From Ophiothrix spiculata (lineage: Eukaryota > Echinodermata > Ophiuroidea > Amphilepidida > Ophiotrichidae), in NCBI GenBank assembly GCA_000969725.1, contig JXSR01S034854.1: DNA of 21,549 bases. One strand, written 5' to 3'. Below, one piece after another: positions 8,483-19,475 of this stretch (position 1 is the stretch's first letter; each line of letters begins with the position of its first letter). The notes under the pieces were generated by a model. It did not search any database. It saw nothing but the letters and a program-made list of their open reading frames with translations, and was not told where the DNA came from. The position numbers were made by a program, and so were the translations under genes.

Positions 8483-10030
8483 CAGAGTTGTTCAGAACAT
8501 CACATCTGTTTTATCACCCTTGTCAAAGGCCTCGGGTCGAAGTCAAAGCAGATCTTGAAACACAGATGAGTTTTGATGGGCAACGGCTCCTTCACTTAAC
8601 CATTAGTAAGGTGCCTCCTGAATGGTCTAGTTTCACCTTTTGTGATTTAGTCAACTGTGTTGTTTTAAAACAATATTATTACATCAACAATGTCACCATA
8701 ATGTTAAGGTGAAGTAACAAGGAACCTTGAAGATAAAGAATGTAGATGGTGTACAATGATGTATGCCTCAATTTGTAATCCCAGGGTTAACTGCATTCTT
8801 TTTCCTATTTTTTTTATTTTATTTTTTTAAATTAAAGGTTTATAGCTACCATCTTTCTATGGTACTAAACTGTATTGCCTTTAAATAAGATACATCCTCT
8901 AGTACCCAAATGCTTAGACCTTCAAGATTGCCAAAGGAAAGAAGATAGGGACTTTGACTGATGGTATATGAATGATCAAGGTCACCAGCTGAAGTTTGGC
9001 TAGGATAGAGAAGATTGGCAGGAGTTCTTCTTGAAGAATCTGATACTGTGTACAAATCTCATATGTTACTGAGTACAATGCAGATGTTCAGCTGTGGGAT
9101 GTCCTTTGACTTTATAACTTGTCATCTAGTCTTGTCCATTTTCTTCATTTTCTACTTTATTGATTAGTGTAGGTTTCAAATGGTAAAATACTATATTGAT
9201 GGTTGCTAACATTTATAGAGCAGTATTCCTTAAGTTTAGTTATACTGAAGATTATACAAGTATATAGTAAAATGGACACATTACTTTTGAAAAATGGAAT
9301 TGCATCTCCAATCAAGTAGTGTTCAATCAGTTTGTTTTAAAACTGTCTGAAATGTTGGTAATGATTGTCAAATTTTTATGGATGTGGATTATTATGAATG
9401 TACATTTATAAATTGCTCTTCTTTTGCACTGGTTTAGTGTCATGTCTCTCACCGTCTAATGTACAACGACAACGTCACTCATGCAGGGAGTACTACACAG
9501 CACACTAAAAGTTGGTCGCTTGTGTGAGGTAGATGGACTAGCTACTGAAACTGCCAGTAAACAACCCATGTTGTTTCAGGAAGAGCAACAACAGTTTTGT
9601 GCATACAATAAATGAGTAATTTTTATAATCATGATTTTTTAAAAGCATGACTCAGTTCATTATTCAGTGTGAGGACTGTTGGTGGACTAACTTATTTATT
9701 TATATGATGCCCTCTTCCCGGGAGCCCTATTGGTATATGAAAAAAATGTGCAACTTAAGTTAAAACAATGTTTCTTATAATTCTGAATGCATTGGATGAT
9801 GTTTTAGTTGGTTGTCCTCGGTCTATATCTCCTGAAGCCAGTTGGAACTTTAAAATCATGCTATTTTGCACTTCTTGAACCGCCCATTTCACAACATTTC
9901 AGAAATCTTTCAATTCTTTTATGTTAAATAGTTCATTTACAAAGTGATTCTTATCATAAAATGGAATTGACATGAAGAGTTGTAAAATTCCAGGTAAATC
10001 TGCTCCCTTGAAATTTCCAGATTTATATTG
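8483..10030. other. Non-coding stretch; two weak coding-like segments
   Basis: Two short segments have somewhat coding-like composition: plus 8520-8610 and minus 8846-9055. Neither has strong paired splice sites, so no exon is claimed (see findings). The rest is AT-rich sequence without recognisable features. Confidence 0.4.
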
Positions 10031-10550
10031 GGTTTGTATGCTAATCAATGAGGTCACAATCTGGGGGTGATGTAAAGTTGGATGACTTATTGGGCATAGA
10101 ACTGTGTCATCTTGCTGAGTCAGTTTCCACTATGAAATTTTGTATGTTAATCAATGAAGTCATGAACTAGAGCCGTAAAAGATCGAAGACACGTTTAGAA
10201 AGTTATATGAATATTTAGAAGAAAGCTTATTCAGAAGGGCACATTGGGCACTTGTTGAATAAGAAGGTAAACAAATTCTCTCACAGGGATGTACACTATG
10301 AGGTTTGTATGTTAATCAATGAAGTCATTAACTTGACCTATAAATGATAGAAGACTCATTTAGAATGTAATTTGAATATTTAGAAGAACATTTTCGATAC
10401 TTTTAGATTAAAAAGGTTAACAAATTCTCTCACAGGAATGTCCCCGGGAGAAATGAGGTTTGTATATTAATCAAAGAAGTCATGAAATCATGAACTTAAA
10501 CTATGAAAGGTGATGTAAAGTTGGATCACTTATCAGGCAAAAATTAAGAA
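10031..10550. repeat. Degenerate tandem repeat, units about 105-165 bp
   Basis: A GGTTTGTATGTTAATCAAT-like segment followed by GAAGTCAT recurs at about 10031, 10136, 10302 and 10457. The second and third units also share AAACAAATTCTCTCACAGG or a variant, and TGAATATTTAGAAGAA. The first and last units share GGTGATGTAAAGTTGGAT, which is absent from the middle ones. This suggests a two-type unit or an internal expansion. Confidence 0.82.
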
Positions 10551-13254
10551 CTACATATCTGAATCACTGTGATGAGTAACATGTTTTCATCTTATAATTC
10601 TAAAGTTGAACCAAAATATGACTTTTAGATTGCAAGAAGTCAAAATAAGCCAGCAAGATACAAAACCTTTCTTCATTTCTACCAGGAATAGCTAGGAATG
10701 TGTCACTCATGAACGTAAAACATGAAACAGACATTAGAGCATCCAAATATATAGCAACAAGATGTACATTGTGTGATATTGTACATTGATCAGTCTAATC
10801 AGGAATCCGACCGTAGATCAGAAGCAAAATACTGGTACCAGTACAATTCTGTAATCGATTGTAGGTCATCATTAGGTCTATAATACATGTATGACGTCAT
10901 GGCCATATCGTTAAATACATTTATGTTACGATAACTTAATTTCCTGATTTATGTATTTGACTTTTATATAATTTGAGTTTTATAAGGTAAAAATACGACC
11001 ATGTTATGTAAGTCTCAGTAAAATTTGCGGCACTTCACTTAGGAAATGTTTTACTCAACCATTAATTGCTCTCATTAAGACGCCAGGATGCACGTAATTA
11101 GTCTTTTTGAATCAATTATACCACTAAATACTTGTTAATTGATTACAGTTATTGTTTGATATATATTATTATTTTTTGTCTCTCACTTAAATTATTCTTT
11201 GTTCCATTTCAAGGTCATATTCAAATCATAATAAGAGGCTTTAAGTTCCGCTGAATTCACCTGTACGCATTTCAAACCCTGCGTTTATACAGCTCATGCA
11301 CGAACCTACAGAATTCAGCATGCTGTCACTTGTTTTTGTATTTCTTTACAGATTTTTAAAAATTTGTTCAAAATTCAAAATCAATACATGGAAATATATA
11401 ACAATCGTGAACTGCCCACTTGTTTAGCATGTTTCAACATGAATAATGATTTTAAAAGTTTGCTACAATTTTAAAACATAATAATATTGACTGTTTTTTC
11501 TTTTGAAAAATTAATCTGTTTTATGCGAGCATCATTGGTCATGCGGCTTTGAATTTGATTATGATTTGTATTGATTGGTGCGTGTGTAATTACATTTGAA
11601 ACCTCAACACATGTTTTTTACTGCTGTCATGTACATACATGTTGCTTGTAGGCATGTGCACATGCATTTGCTTTGAAATTGTTTACCGCAACATCGTTTT
11701 TGTAAACTTCGATTTAGAGAGGATTTATTTGATCATTTAATAAATTCTTCCTGGTCTTGTTTTGAGTCATGGTCAGATTTGTCGTAGGCTAATTAGATGT
11801 TTTTTGTCAAGTGCAGGTATTTAATTGCCGTCAACTCATGGTCAAACTGATTCAGTACACCAAGGATTGGGACTATCGGGTTTTGGATTGATGGATACTC
11901 ATTTTAATTATTTAAGTTCTTTAGTCCTTGGATGTTCTTAACCCTTTCGATCCTGAATTGCAATATAGGTGTATACAGCCAAAACTGAATTAATTTACAC
12001 TCAATACGAATTGAAACGCTTGAGCGTTCTCTTGTAAGCTCTTTTGAAAACGCTCAGGCGTTCTCTCGGATTGAAAGGCTTAAGGACTACTTGTCCCATA
12101 GCTGAAATAGGTTATGCCATTCTGTCAATGAAAGAGCCCAAATTATAGAGTTGGTATCAGCTGGCATTTATAAGATAAATGATAGTTTGCTTATTTTTCT
12201 TTGAGACTTCTACATTGAAGTTTAAGGATCTTTAGTTCTAAGGGCCACCATTTTTTTTTTGGGGGGGAGATGCAAATTGGTGAGACTAATTTGTAAGCAA
12301 AATGATGTTTAAATTTTGTAAAGTTCAAACTTTTATACCTGCATAAGCAGAGCTGTACGTTGACAAAATTTCCTATTTTTGACCTGATGTAGTGTTCAGA
12401 CTTAGTAGACTGCAAAAAAAAAACATATGTAATTAGGCAAAGACCTTTTTAAATTAGCAGATCAAACTGCAAATTGTCTGTTTAAAGGTTTAGTGAGGAA
12501 CTTTGATGACAGTAAAATTTTTGTCTTATATACAATGGAAACATTCTTAGTTAACTTGATTGATGAGCTTATAAATATTTCATTGGTTTCCAATCCATGT
12601 TTTCATGATTTTAATGATGTGCGCACATCCGAGATAATTAATTGAAATATACACCCGTTGTTACGATTCTCGGCTGATTCTTGTGGTACAATTTGCTATT
12701 ATTCCTCATGCAGCATTATTATTATTATGCATGGTTTTGTCATTTTCAATATGAAAACCACAAAAAAGTAACATTATTTGATTGTAACAAAGATTTTTTC
12801 CATAATGGAACTAACATTAATCCTTGAAAAACATCTCATCTCTAGGCAAGTCTCAATCTGAAATTCATTAAACCTTATATTTAGTATATGTCCATCATCG
12901 ATAGACTTTGTCTATGTTTGTATGAAGGAGGACATAGATTCCTTGTTATGTAGCCATCTTATTTATCTTATGAATGATCTGAAATAATTGAATTTGGTTC
13001 GAAAACATTGGAGAGGACCAATCGTTAGTATGATGCATTAGTGATGCGTTGTGACCATAGCTTTATCAACCCTCATTTCCCCCATGTATCGGGAAATAAA
13101 AAAATCCTATATTTTCCTGTAATTCGCACTCTAACCTCTGCCATCCAGTGTTCACCTGTGGCAAGTCGCTGAGAAGAGCTTGCCTCAACACAATTTTGTT
13201 CTCTTGTATACTTTTTTGATACGACATACTTTGACAAAGGGTGGTTTCTGTATT
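10551..13254. other. Long non-coding AT-rich stretch
   Basis: About 2.7 kb with no recognisable exon, RNA gene or bounded element. It contains a short duplicated hairpin-forming segment at 12011-12067 (listed) and homopolymer runs of T and G near 12251-12268. Minus-strand open frames at 12191-12415 and 13073-13267 lack splice or homology support. Confidence 0.4.
12011..12067. repeat. Short direct duplication that also forms a hairpin
   Basis: TTGAAACGCTTGAGCGTTCTCT is repeated 34 bp later as TTGAAAACGCTCAGGCGTTCTCT. Each copy is itself nearly self-complementary around GCGTT/AACGC. CGCTTGAGCGTT (12017-12028) and AACGCTCAGGCG (12049-12060) can also pair with each other with one mismatch. Confidence 0.7.
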
Positions 13255-13668
13255 TGTGTCCCATCATATCTAAAGGTACCTTAAGATAGACTTAATAAAT
13301 TACGAGATACGGGCTGAGCATAGTCAAAAATCACGTCCAAGGTCGAAATTTCAAATTTCATCAGAAATGTTACCTTATGGTTCCAACATCCGAAATCGAA
13401 ATATAAGACAAATGTTTTAAAAAACGAGATGAAAATCCTGTCTTATTAAAGTTTTACCAGTAAAGAAACTTTAAACTCAATTTTCTCATAACTATAGTTT
13501 TCTGAATCAACCCGATACCTTTTATCAATTTGGATGTAACTTTGCAGTCGAACATCTAATAACCAAATGCAAGGTGTCATTTTAAAGCTTAAAATATAAT
13601 CTTTCAGATGAGACCAAAAAATCAATTTTCATTTTGGGACCCTCAAGGTACCTTTTTATCTATTTATG
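13255..13668 (-). mobile_element. Copy of TGTGACCC MITE family, inverted orientation
   Basis: The left end TGTGTCCCATCATATC, followed by TAAAGGTACCTTAAG, corresponds to the right end of the 20947-21376 copy read on the other strand. The internal blocks follow in reversed order: TACGAGATACGGGC, CATAGTCAAAAATCACGTCC, TTTCATCAGAAATGTTACC, TTCTGAATCAACCCGATACC and AAGGTGTCATTTTAAAGCTT. The right terminal repeat is eroded after AAGGTACCTTTT, so that boundary is approximate. There is no coding capacity. Confidence 0.88.
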
Positions 13669-15104
13669 TATTTTGCAAGTTGGACTGAGGGCAGTTAGGG
13701 ATCAATTTATCAATTACAATCTGTGGCTTAGTGCATCATACCTAAATTAATATTTTGAGATGGATCATTAATGTCTTATTAAGCTTAATCATTAGGCTAC
13801 CCTGTCAATGCTGATAAATATTTCAATATATCAATTATTCCATCTATTCATTTTAATTCTGGTAAAAGCTTGTTTTTCTTCAAATCATATCAACATTTCC
13901 AATTACAGATATGCGTGTTTGTACATGTTAAATATTGTTTTTCTTATATGTTTCTGTTAAATAAATTAAAGCGTAACTGGGTCCGGTGTAACTTACGCCC
14001 TATTGATTCCAATATGCGTACGTTTGAACTCCAGTAAACGGTTGGTCTTCAATACCTATTAAACTTTGATTTGGTTATGCTAAAAATTACACACCACTGG
14101 TTAACAAACCAAAAAATTTCTTGTTTTATTTTTGTCGATATGAAAAAAAAACCCAGCAGGCAGTGATAAGATTCTGTTGTATGTGGGGTGGACTTTTCAG
14201 GTATAGTTGGTCAGTTGGTGTATAAATCAGCAAACTATCGGTTTCTTAGACTTATGAGCTTCCCATCACAGCTCCTCAATATCACCTGGGTAGATGAAGC
14301 AAATCAGATAATGACTAGTCATAGCTTATGTCCATTTGGACAAAAGTAGTGTTAAGACTCAAGAACCATCACTACTCCACTAGATCACACAAGAATTGTC
14401 CCAGGTGATACTGTTGCTTCAGGGAAATATCACTTATTTGTGCACAAATGGTGTGTTGCGTTGTTATCATCTTTGAAGTGATAAATTAGTAAACAATAGG
14501 AGTTGATTTGTAAATTGATCTATCAGCAGCTTAGGCAATTAGCAATGTCATTGTTACAACAAATCTAGAGATTGCTCCATGATCCATAAGGATGCGAGTA
14601 GTGATGCAGGGCCACTGATGCAGATACCACATTACCATTGATGCATCACTAACCAATCCATTTGGATGCAAGGAGGTGATGTAGGTTGCGTGATGGAGGG
14701 TCATTAATGGAGATAACAGGGTCTCATCTTTGTAATTATCCACCTCTTTGTTTATCATGTCATTGTTAAGAGATGGGGAGGTTGCTCATCAGTTGGTATA
14801 GATGCACTGATGGAGATGCCTTATGACATTGTTTTTGCTCTCTATTTGGCATCATGTTTTATAGGATAGCGATAGAATCTTTTCAAATGAAACTGTGTCA
14901 TCTCATAACAATTGCTTATATGATTGGATTGAACATATTATACAGAAAGCCTGTTGAATCAGCTTTTAAGTTGTAAAAGTGTAAATTGTTGATCTGGAGG
15001 AACTGGATATTGGAAAAACTCTTTGATATATCACATGGCATATTTTTAAAGCTGAGGAGGTTTAGGCATCAAAGGAACCCTGTCAGCAATGGCTTGTACA
15101 TATA
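13669..15104. other. Non-coding stretch without recognised gene
   Basis: AT-rich sequence. The segment about 14580-14830 is enriched in GATGCA/GATGGAG-like words but I cannot define a repeat unit. No splice-supported exon was found. Confidence 0.4.
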
Positions 15105-15707
15105 TGTGACCCGTCATATCAAAAGGTACCTTAAGGGTGGCAAAATCAAAATCAATTTTTTGGTCTAATCTTAAAGCTGAGACTTCAAGCTTTAAAATGA
15201 CACCTTCCTTTTGTTTTTAGGATGTCCGGTTGCAAAGTTATAGTCAAATCTCTGAAAGGCCTATGGCTGAGTCGGAAAAAGGTCGTTCTGAGAAAATCGT
15301 GTTTAAAGTTTGTGTACTCAAATTTACCTATTTTGTTCTGCAGATTAATAGTGAATCTCCATAGCAACGGGTAGTTACCAAAGTCGTATCATCACAAAAT
15401 TTTGCACACATGTTGAGTAAGTCATACCAGTAAATTCATTAACTTTATTTTGAAAAAAAAAATCAATAAATTAATTATTGATTAATTAATTTAATTGATT
15501 ATTAGAACCTTTAATCCACGATTTTCTATAAAATCTTGGATGGAGAGGGAATTTTATCTTGGATATCTACGCCTTTTTCCAATTTTTTGGATTTTATACT
15601 CTCCAAATGTAAAGAAATTCGACCTTTGACTATGCTCAGCTTCAATGGCCCGTATCTCGTAATATACTATGCCGGTATTAAGGTACCTTTAGATATGACG
15701 GGGCACA
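15105..15707 (+). mobile_element. Longest copy of TGTGACCC MITE family (603 bp)
   Basis: The element opens with TGTGACCCGTCATATC and AAAAGGTACCTTAAG. It ends TTAAGGTACCTTTAGATATG then ACGGGGCACA, giving terminal repeats of about 30 bp. TA flanks both ends (15103-15104 and 15708-15709). The first ~230 bp and last ~110 bp align with the 20947 copy. The centre (about 15335-15530) has sequence not seen in the other copies, including an AT-rich self-complementary TTAATTAAT-type tract near 15465-15505. It is therefore either a longer ancestral form or carries an insertion. There is no transposase. Confidence 0.9.
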
Positions 15708-16098
15708 TATGCAATTTGATTTCTCCCCTTCCCTTTGCCTTCACCTTTCCCTTAGGAATTTCCTCTTTCACTTAGCAGGCATGATTTACAATGAGCAAGT
15801 TAAATGCCTGAAATTGAATCAAAGTAAAGGCCTGACTATCTCTTGCCGCGGCAAATTGACGGCCAAATGGCCACTAGGTGTCATGGTAGATCTAATCATA
15901 CACGCAAGATTTGATGCAAGATTTCATACATGTAGGCATGTAAGATGCAATGAATGCTATGAACAATCAATTATTTAGTGATTTCTACAGGTTCTAACTT
16001 GTATGTAAACCATTGTGAAGTTAACCAAGTACATTGTATGGCCAATATCATAGTACTATTAACACAGACAGGTTGAGGGGAGGCTCAAATATTTGATA
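15708..16098. other. Non-coding stretch between two MITEs
   Basis: Contains a C/T-rich segment (about 15720-15775) and no recognisable gene. The open frames crossing it are chance products. Confidence 0.4.
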
Positions 16099-16325
16099 GC
16101 TCACCCAAAAAGGGATGACTTTGCAGATGATATCAATTTTGATTTTATCATTTTATCTGTTACTGTATTTTCTAAGCTTTAAAATGACACCTTACTTGTT
16201 GAAATTGATCAAGGCGATCAAAGTTTACAACAGAAAATTAGCTGGGAAGTCTTATTATTTTTTTTATTTTTTGTTCCCTATTTCCACCAGTGTCCTGCCG
16301 CAAAGTCCCCCTTTTTGGGGTGAGC
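16099..16325. mobile_element. 227-bp TIR element (GCTCACCC termini)
   Basis: The left end GCTCACCCAAAAAGGGATGACTT resembles the right end read on the other strand, GCTCACCCCAAAAAGGGGGACTTTGC, with small gaps over about 30 bp. I see no clear target duplication. The interior contains AGCTTTAAAATGACACCTT (about 16176-16194), a block also found in the TGTGACCC MITE family, although the ends of the two elements differ. The frame at 16115-16372 crosses the right boundary and is not a gene. Confidence 0.65.
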
Positions 16326-16416
16326 CATCCAACATTTGGCTTGGTATGATATCTTGGCTTTATAACACCTAACATTCAACATAATTTCACTGCTAATTTC
16401 ATTTTGCTTCAACTAG

Positions 16417-16486
16417 GTGCCCAACTTTTAAATGAAGGCAAGCAAAGATTGGAGCTACCTGTCTGTGACAATGATATACATATCAG
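16417..16486 (+). CDS. Candidate internal protein-coding exon, function unknown
   Basis: A 70-bp segment is bounded by an acceptor (TTTGCTTCAACTAG before 16417) with a possible branch region (TGCTAAT, 16391-16397). It is followed by a strong donor (CAG|GTAAGC at 16487). Only one of the three frames is open. It reads AQLLNEGKQRLELPV and continues CDNDIHI, starting after two bases of a split codon and ending with two bases (AG) of the next. The composition (several charged residues, Leu) is protein-like, unlike the low-complexity frames around it. I do not recognise the family. No partner exon is evident nearby, so it would be joined to exons outside the window across long introns. It could still be a chance combination of splice signals. 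Confidence 0.42.
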
Positions 16487-17340
16487 GTAAGCATTTATTA
16501 CATTTTACTCCATTACATCAACGGTAAAATTACAATTACGCAGATAGATTGCATTATTGGCCGTACATGTGAAGGTATTATTGCATGACCATCATGTTAC
16601 GCACTCTTGTTCAATCAACTCCAATAAGCGTGTGAGGAGGAATGTGTAGTGAAGGGTGTAAAAGTTTGACGTCACTTATCGTGTTTCTGACGGTTAAGTT
16701 GCTATTTTTAAGACTTCGAGATATGGCATGTTGTATGTTGCTCATTGGCAGGTATAAACTGAAAAGAAAGCTATTTACGTACGAGCGAAGTTTGATAACT
16801 ATACAAAGATAGGAAATGGGTACAGGAAGTGACTACCTAAAGGATGCCTTCTTGACAAAAGTTTGATGTGTTGAAGAGAGGTTCTTTGTGCAGGAGGATA
16901 AAAAGAGGCACAATTTGTTGTCTTGAATTTCTCCTGTAGTTCATGACTGGGCATGATTCTGCTTCATATAAAATACTTTTGAAAACAGTGCATTTTTTAC
17001 CACACAATTACAAAATAAAGTGAACACCAAAGTCAATTTCTCTGATCAGAACTTTCAGCATGTTTGGGATATTTTTTCATAAAAGTTTTGGTGAAAAATA
17101 ACTTGTTGCCTTCCTTAAATAAGATGAATGACCTGTATTTTGATAATTTATAGATATATGATCAAATTTCAGAAATGTCAGTATTAATCTTTTAGCCAAG
17201 ATTAAATGATCAGAGTTCTCAAAATGTGTTATTTTTAAGTTATCAAATTTTACTTAGTATTGACTGACTTGAGTTCTGACATGAATTTTAAACTGGGCAA
17301 CCACACAATGTAAATGACAGTCAGCGAAAAAAATCATTGA
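16487..17340. other. Presumed intron or intergenic sequence
   Basis: AT-rich sequence downstream of the candidate exon. No further acceptor/donor pair with an open frame, no repeat boundary and no RNA gene were recognised. Confidence 0.4.
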
Positions 17341-17344
17341 TCAT

Positions 17345-17390
17345 CCTTGACATTACTAGCGCCACGCTCTACCAACTGAGCTAATGAGTC
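17345..17390 (-). pseudogene. Truncated tRNA-Thr(AGT)-like sequence / tRNA-derived SINE relic
   Basis: The minus strand reads GACTCAT-TA-GCTC-AGTTGGTA-GAGC-G, then a five-pair anticodon stem TGGCG/TGTCA with two G-U pairs. Its loop is CTAGTAA, giving anticodon AGT (threonine). The A-box TAGCTCAGTTGG is a perfect match to the internal RNA polymerase III promoter. After AAGG the sequence turns into GATGATCAATG, with no B-box (GGTTCGANTCC), no T-arm and no 3' acceptor strand. The molecule is therefore the 5' half only. It is either a tRNA pseudogene truncated on insertion or the head of a decayed tRNA-derived SINE. Confidence 0.7.
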
Positions 17391-18610
17391 AGATTGGCAA
17401 GAGCGGTCGATTTTATATCTATAGGCCTTCAGTTCTAACCCCGTTCCTCTAACATCCTTTCATCCGAGAAGCTTAGAAAGAGGACATGGAAATCAATTCC
17501 GAACTTTAGTACTGTTCTGTAAAATATGCACCATATCATCCTACATGCAGCTTTTCCATATGCCATATACAGCTAGCTCTCAGAACATTAACCTGTAAAA
17601 CACGCATACCAACTAAAATCAAGACACAATTTGCAATTCTATTTAATTATGATATGGAACTTTGATGGCAGGCATGAGATGGATCGCTGCTGACGGCTAG
17701 CTCAGAGCTAAATGGCTAACATGCCCAGTGTTATTATGTTGCCTGGCCTGGATGCTAGCGGCTGGCTAATTTGCAATCTATTTAGTACCTATGAATTAAT
17801 TATTCACTAAGACAGTGATAACCATTGATTGTACATTGCTTTGCTTTACAAGTTTCAACAAGTTGTTTGAAATAGATAGGAGATAGAATGAATAAAGAAA
17901 TACTAGGGATTTGTATTATGGCTGCCCTAACTCAAGTGAGAAAAGGTAAAATCTGATCCGACTATTTGAACCTCCATCTACAAATTGTTTTAACATTATT
18001 CCTAAGTCATGGACCATTTTAAAACATTAAATTCATATGAGGTGAAATGTTATGACCTAATCCTTTTGCAAAAGCCATATATTTTGTAATGTTGAAGTAA
18101 AAAGTAGCAAAATCTTGGATCGGTTTTACCTAACCTACCCCTTATTCTTGTTGTAGCCAAAAGTAGACCCTTTAGCTACAGAGACCTGAATTGAGCAGGC
18201 ATGTTTGGCAGGATTCTTTGATTATTCAGAGAGATTGATAACCCTTGTCAGTCTCAGGGGAATAACAGGTTCCTTTCTCTCCCTTCTTCCTCCTTTCCTT
18301 CTCTTCCATTCCCCTCTCTTCCCCCATTTTGTTATTTCTCTGACCCTTTCTTTGGTGGGCAGTCAGTCCCCTTCTCTAGTTTCACTACTGCACCCTTATA
18401 TGTACTTTTCTTATATATTCATGTACATTTATTTATGCAAAGTCACTCTGATGTTCCTCTGATATTCCACCTTCATCACAGATCATTATGATCATTGTTC
18501 AACAAACACTCCACTGATGCCACCTTGAACAGAGAACTTGGTTGTGTAAACAATAAATGTATGCTAACTCTCACTGATAGACCCAAAAAAGAAAAAAAAA
18601 GTCTTTAGAA
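17391..18610. other. Non-coding stretch with a polypyrimidine tract
   Basis: A C/T-rich tract lies at about 18270-18335 and accounts for the plus-strand frame 18205-18462. A possible 39-bp open segment before GTAAAA near 17945 has no real acceptor. No gene is supported. Confidence 0.4.
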
Positions 18611-18612
18611 TA

Positions 18613-18830
18613 CCGTATCCACTCGTCCAATTCAACTATTTTCCGACTGACAAACCCTTTGCATTTTTAAGTACTTTAACTTTCAATAGTTTGACAGATC
18701 ATCGTACTCTATGATGAAGCGTTATGAAAGTATTTTGACATCATTTTTTGGCACACTGGTATGAAATAACCTATCGCTACAGTGATGTACATTCAGAAAA
18801 TCTGTAGTTCAATTGGACGAGTGAATAGGG
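18613..18830. mobile_element. 218-bp TA-flanked MITE (CCSTATYCACTCGTCC termini)
   Basis: The left end CCGTATCCACTCGTCCAATT and the right end read on the opposite strand, CCCTATTCACTCGTCCAATT, differ at two of 20 bases. The match extends to about 26 bp with one further difference. TA lies outside both ends (18611-18612 and 18831-18832), fitting a Tc1/mariner-type target. The interior is AT-rich and has no open frame, so it is non-autonomous. Confidence 0.88.
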
Positions 18831-19083
18831 TATATATGCAAGAAAATGATCTTATTGTTTGACATTCAACAGCTTTATGATGACAGTGAGTATTTGACAA
18901 TGTGACACAAGGATGCTTCCCTTACATGTGTTTAAGTGTCACTAAGAGTTAATTCAAAATGTGTGATTCCGAAATTTGATACCACAAGTGTACTCTGATC
19001 AGCCACCACATTGGTTTGTTGTTCTATTAGACTTAGGCAAGTCAAGAATGGACAAGATTTTTGGAATTTTTCCTTTGTAAACT

Positions 19084-19475
19084 ACTTGTAGCAGGATTTT
19101 TCAGAGGGGTGTGGGATTTTCAAAACGTGGACCTTTTTGAGGTAAATTTTTTGTTTTGGTCAACCCTAAACTAATTTCAGTGGTTTTGAGAAAGTGACAA
19201 GCAAAAAAAAAAGGTTTTCAACATTTAAAGTAGTAGTTTTTGACCTATAAAAATAAGCTCTTTGGACCAATGTTTTGGGACATTTCTCAAAGTTCTGTTT
19301 CAAAAAATTTCTTTGATCAGAAGAGTGTTATTGGATTAAATATAAATAGGGTTAATCAAGCCGGTAGCCAGGGGTTGTTTGGGCTGGGGGGTTCAACCAA
19401 CCACCTTAAATTTGCAACAATAAAGGAAGAATGAAAGAAAGGAGAAAGTAAAGAAGAGAGGAAGAAGACCCTGTA
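19084..19475. mobile_element. Decayed or partial GTAGCCAGG-family fragments
   Basis: ACTTGTAGCAGGATTTTT, followed by CAGAGGGGTGTGGGATTTTC and GTGGACCTTTTT, resembles the right end of the 5189-5552 element read on its opposite strand. There TGTAGCCAGGATTTTT is followed by a G-rich run, then GTGGAC. A second start, GCCGGTAGCCAGGGG, occurs at about 19361 and is followed by a G-rich run and a purine-rich tract (19420-19470). No matching right ends or target duplications were found, so the boundaries are approximate. Confidence 0.5.

Noticed and set aside
10830-10843. Perfect 14-bp palindrome TACTGGTACCAGTA
   Set aside because: About one such palindrome is expected by chance in a window of this size.
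11250-11319. Inverted repeat GCTGAATTC ... GAATTCAGC
   Set aside because: Only 9 bp match and the flanks do not extend it. Probably chance.
17880-17950. Possible exon between ATACTAG and GTAAAA
   Set aside because: The acceptor lacks a pyrimidine tract, the donor is weak, and only about 13 codons would be encoded.
18205-18462. 85-codon plus-strand frame with hydrophobic C-terminus
   Set aside because: It is driven by a C/T-rich tract, with no splice sites or domain.
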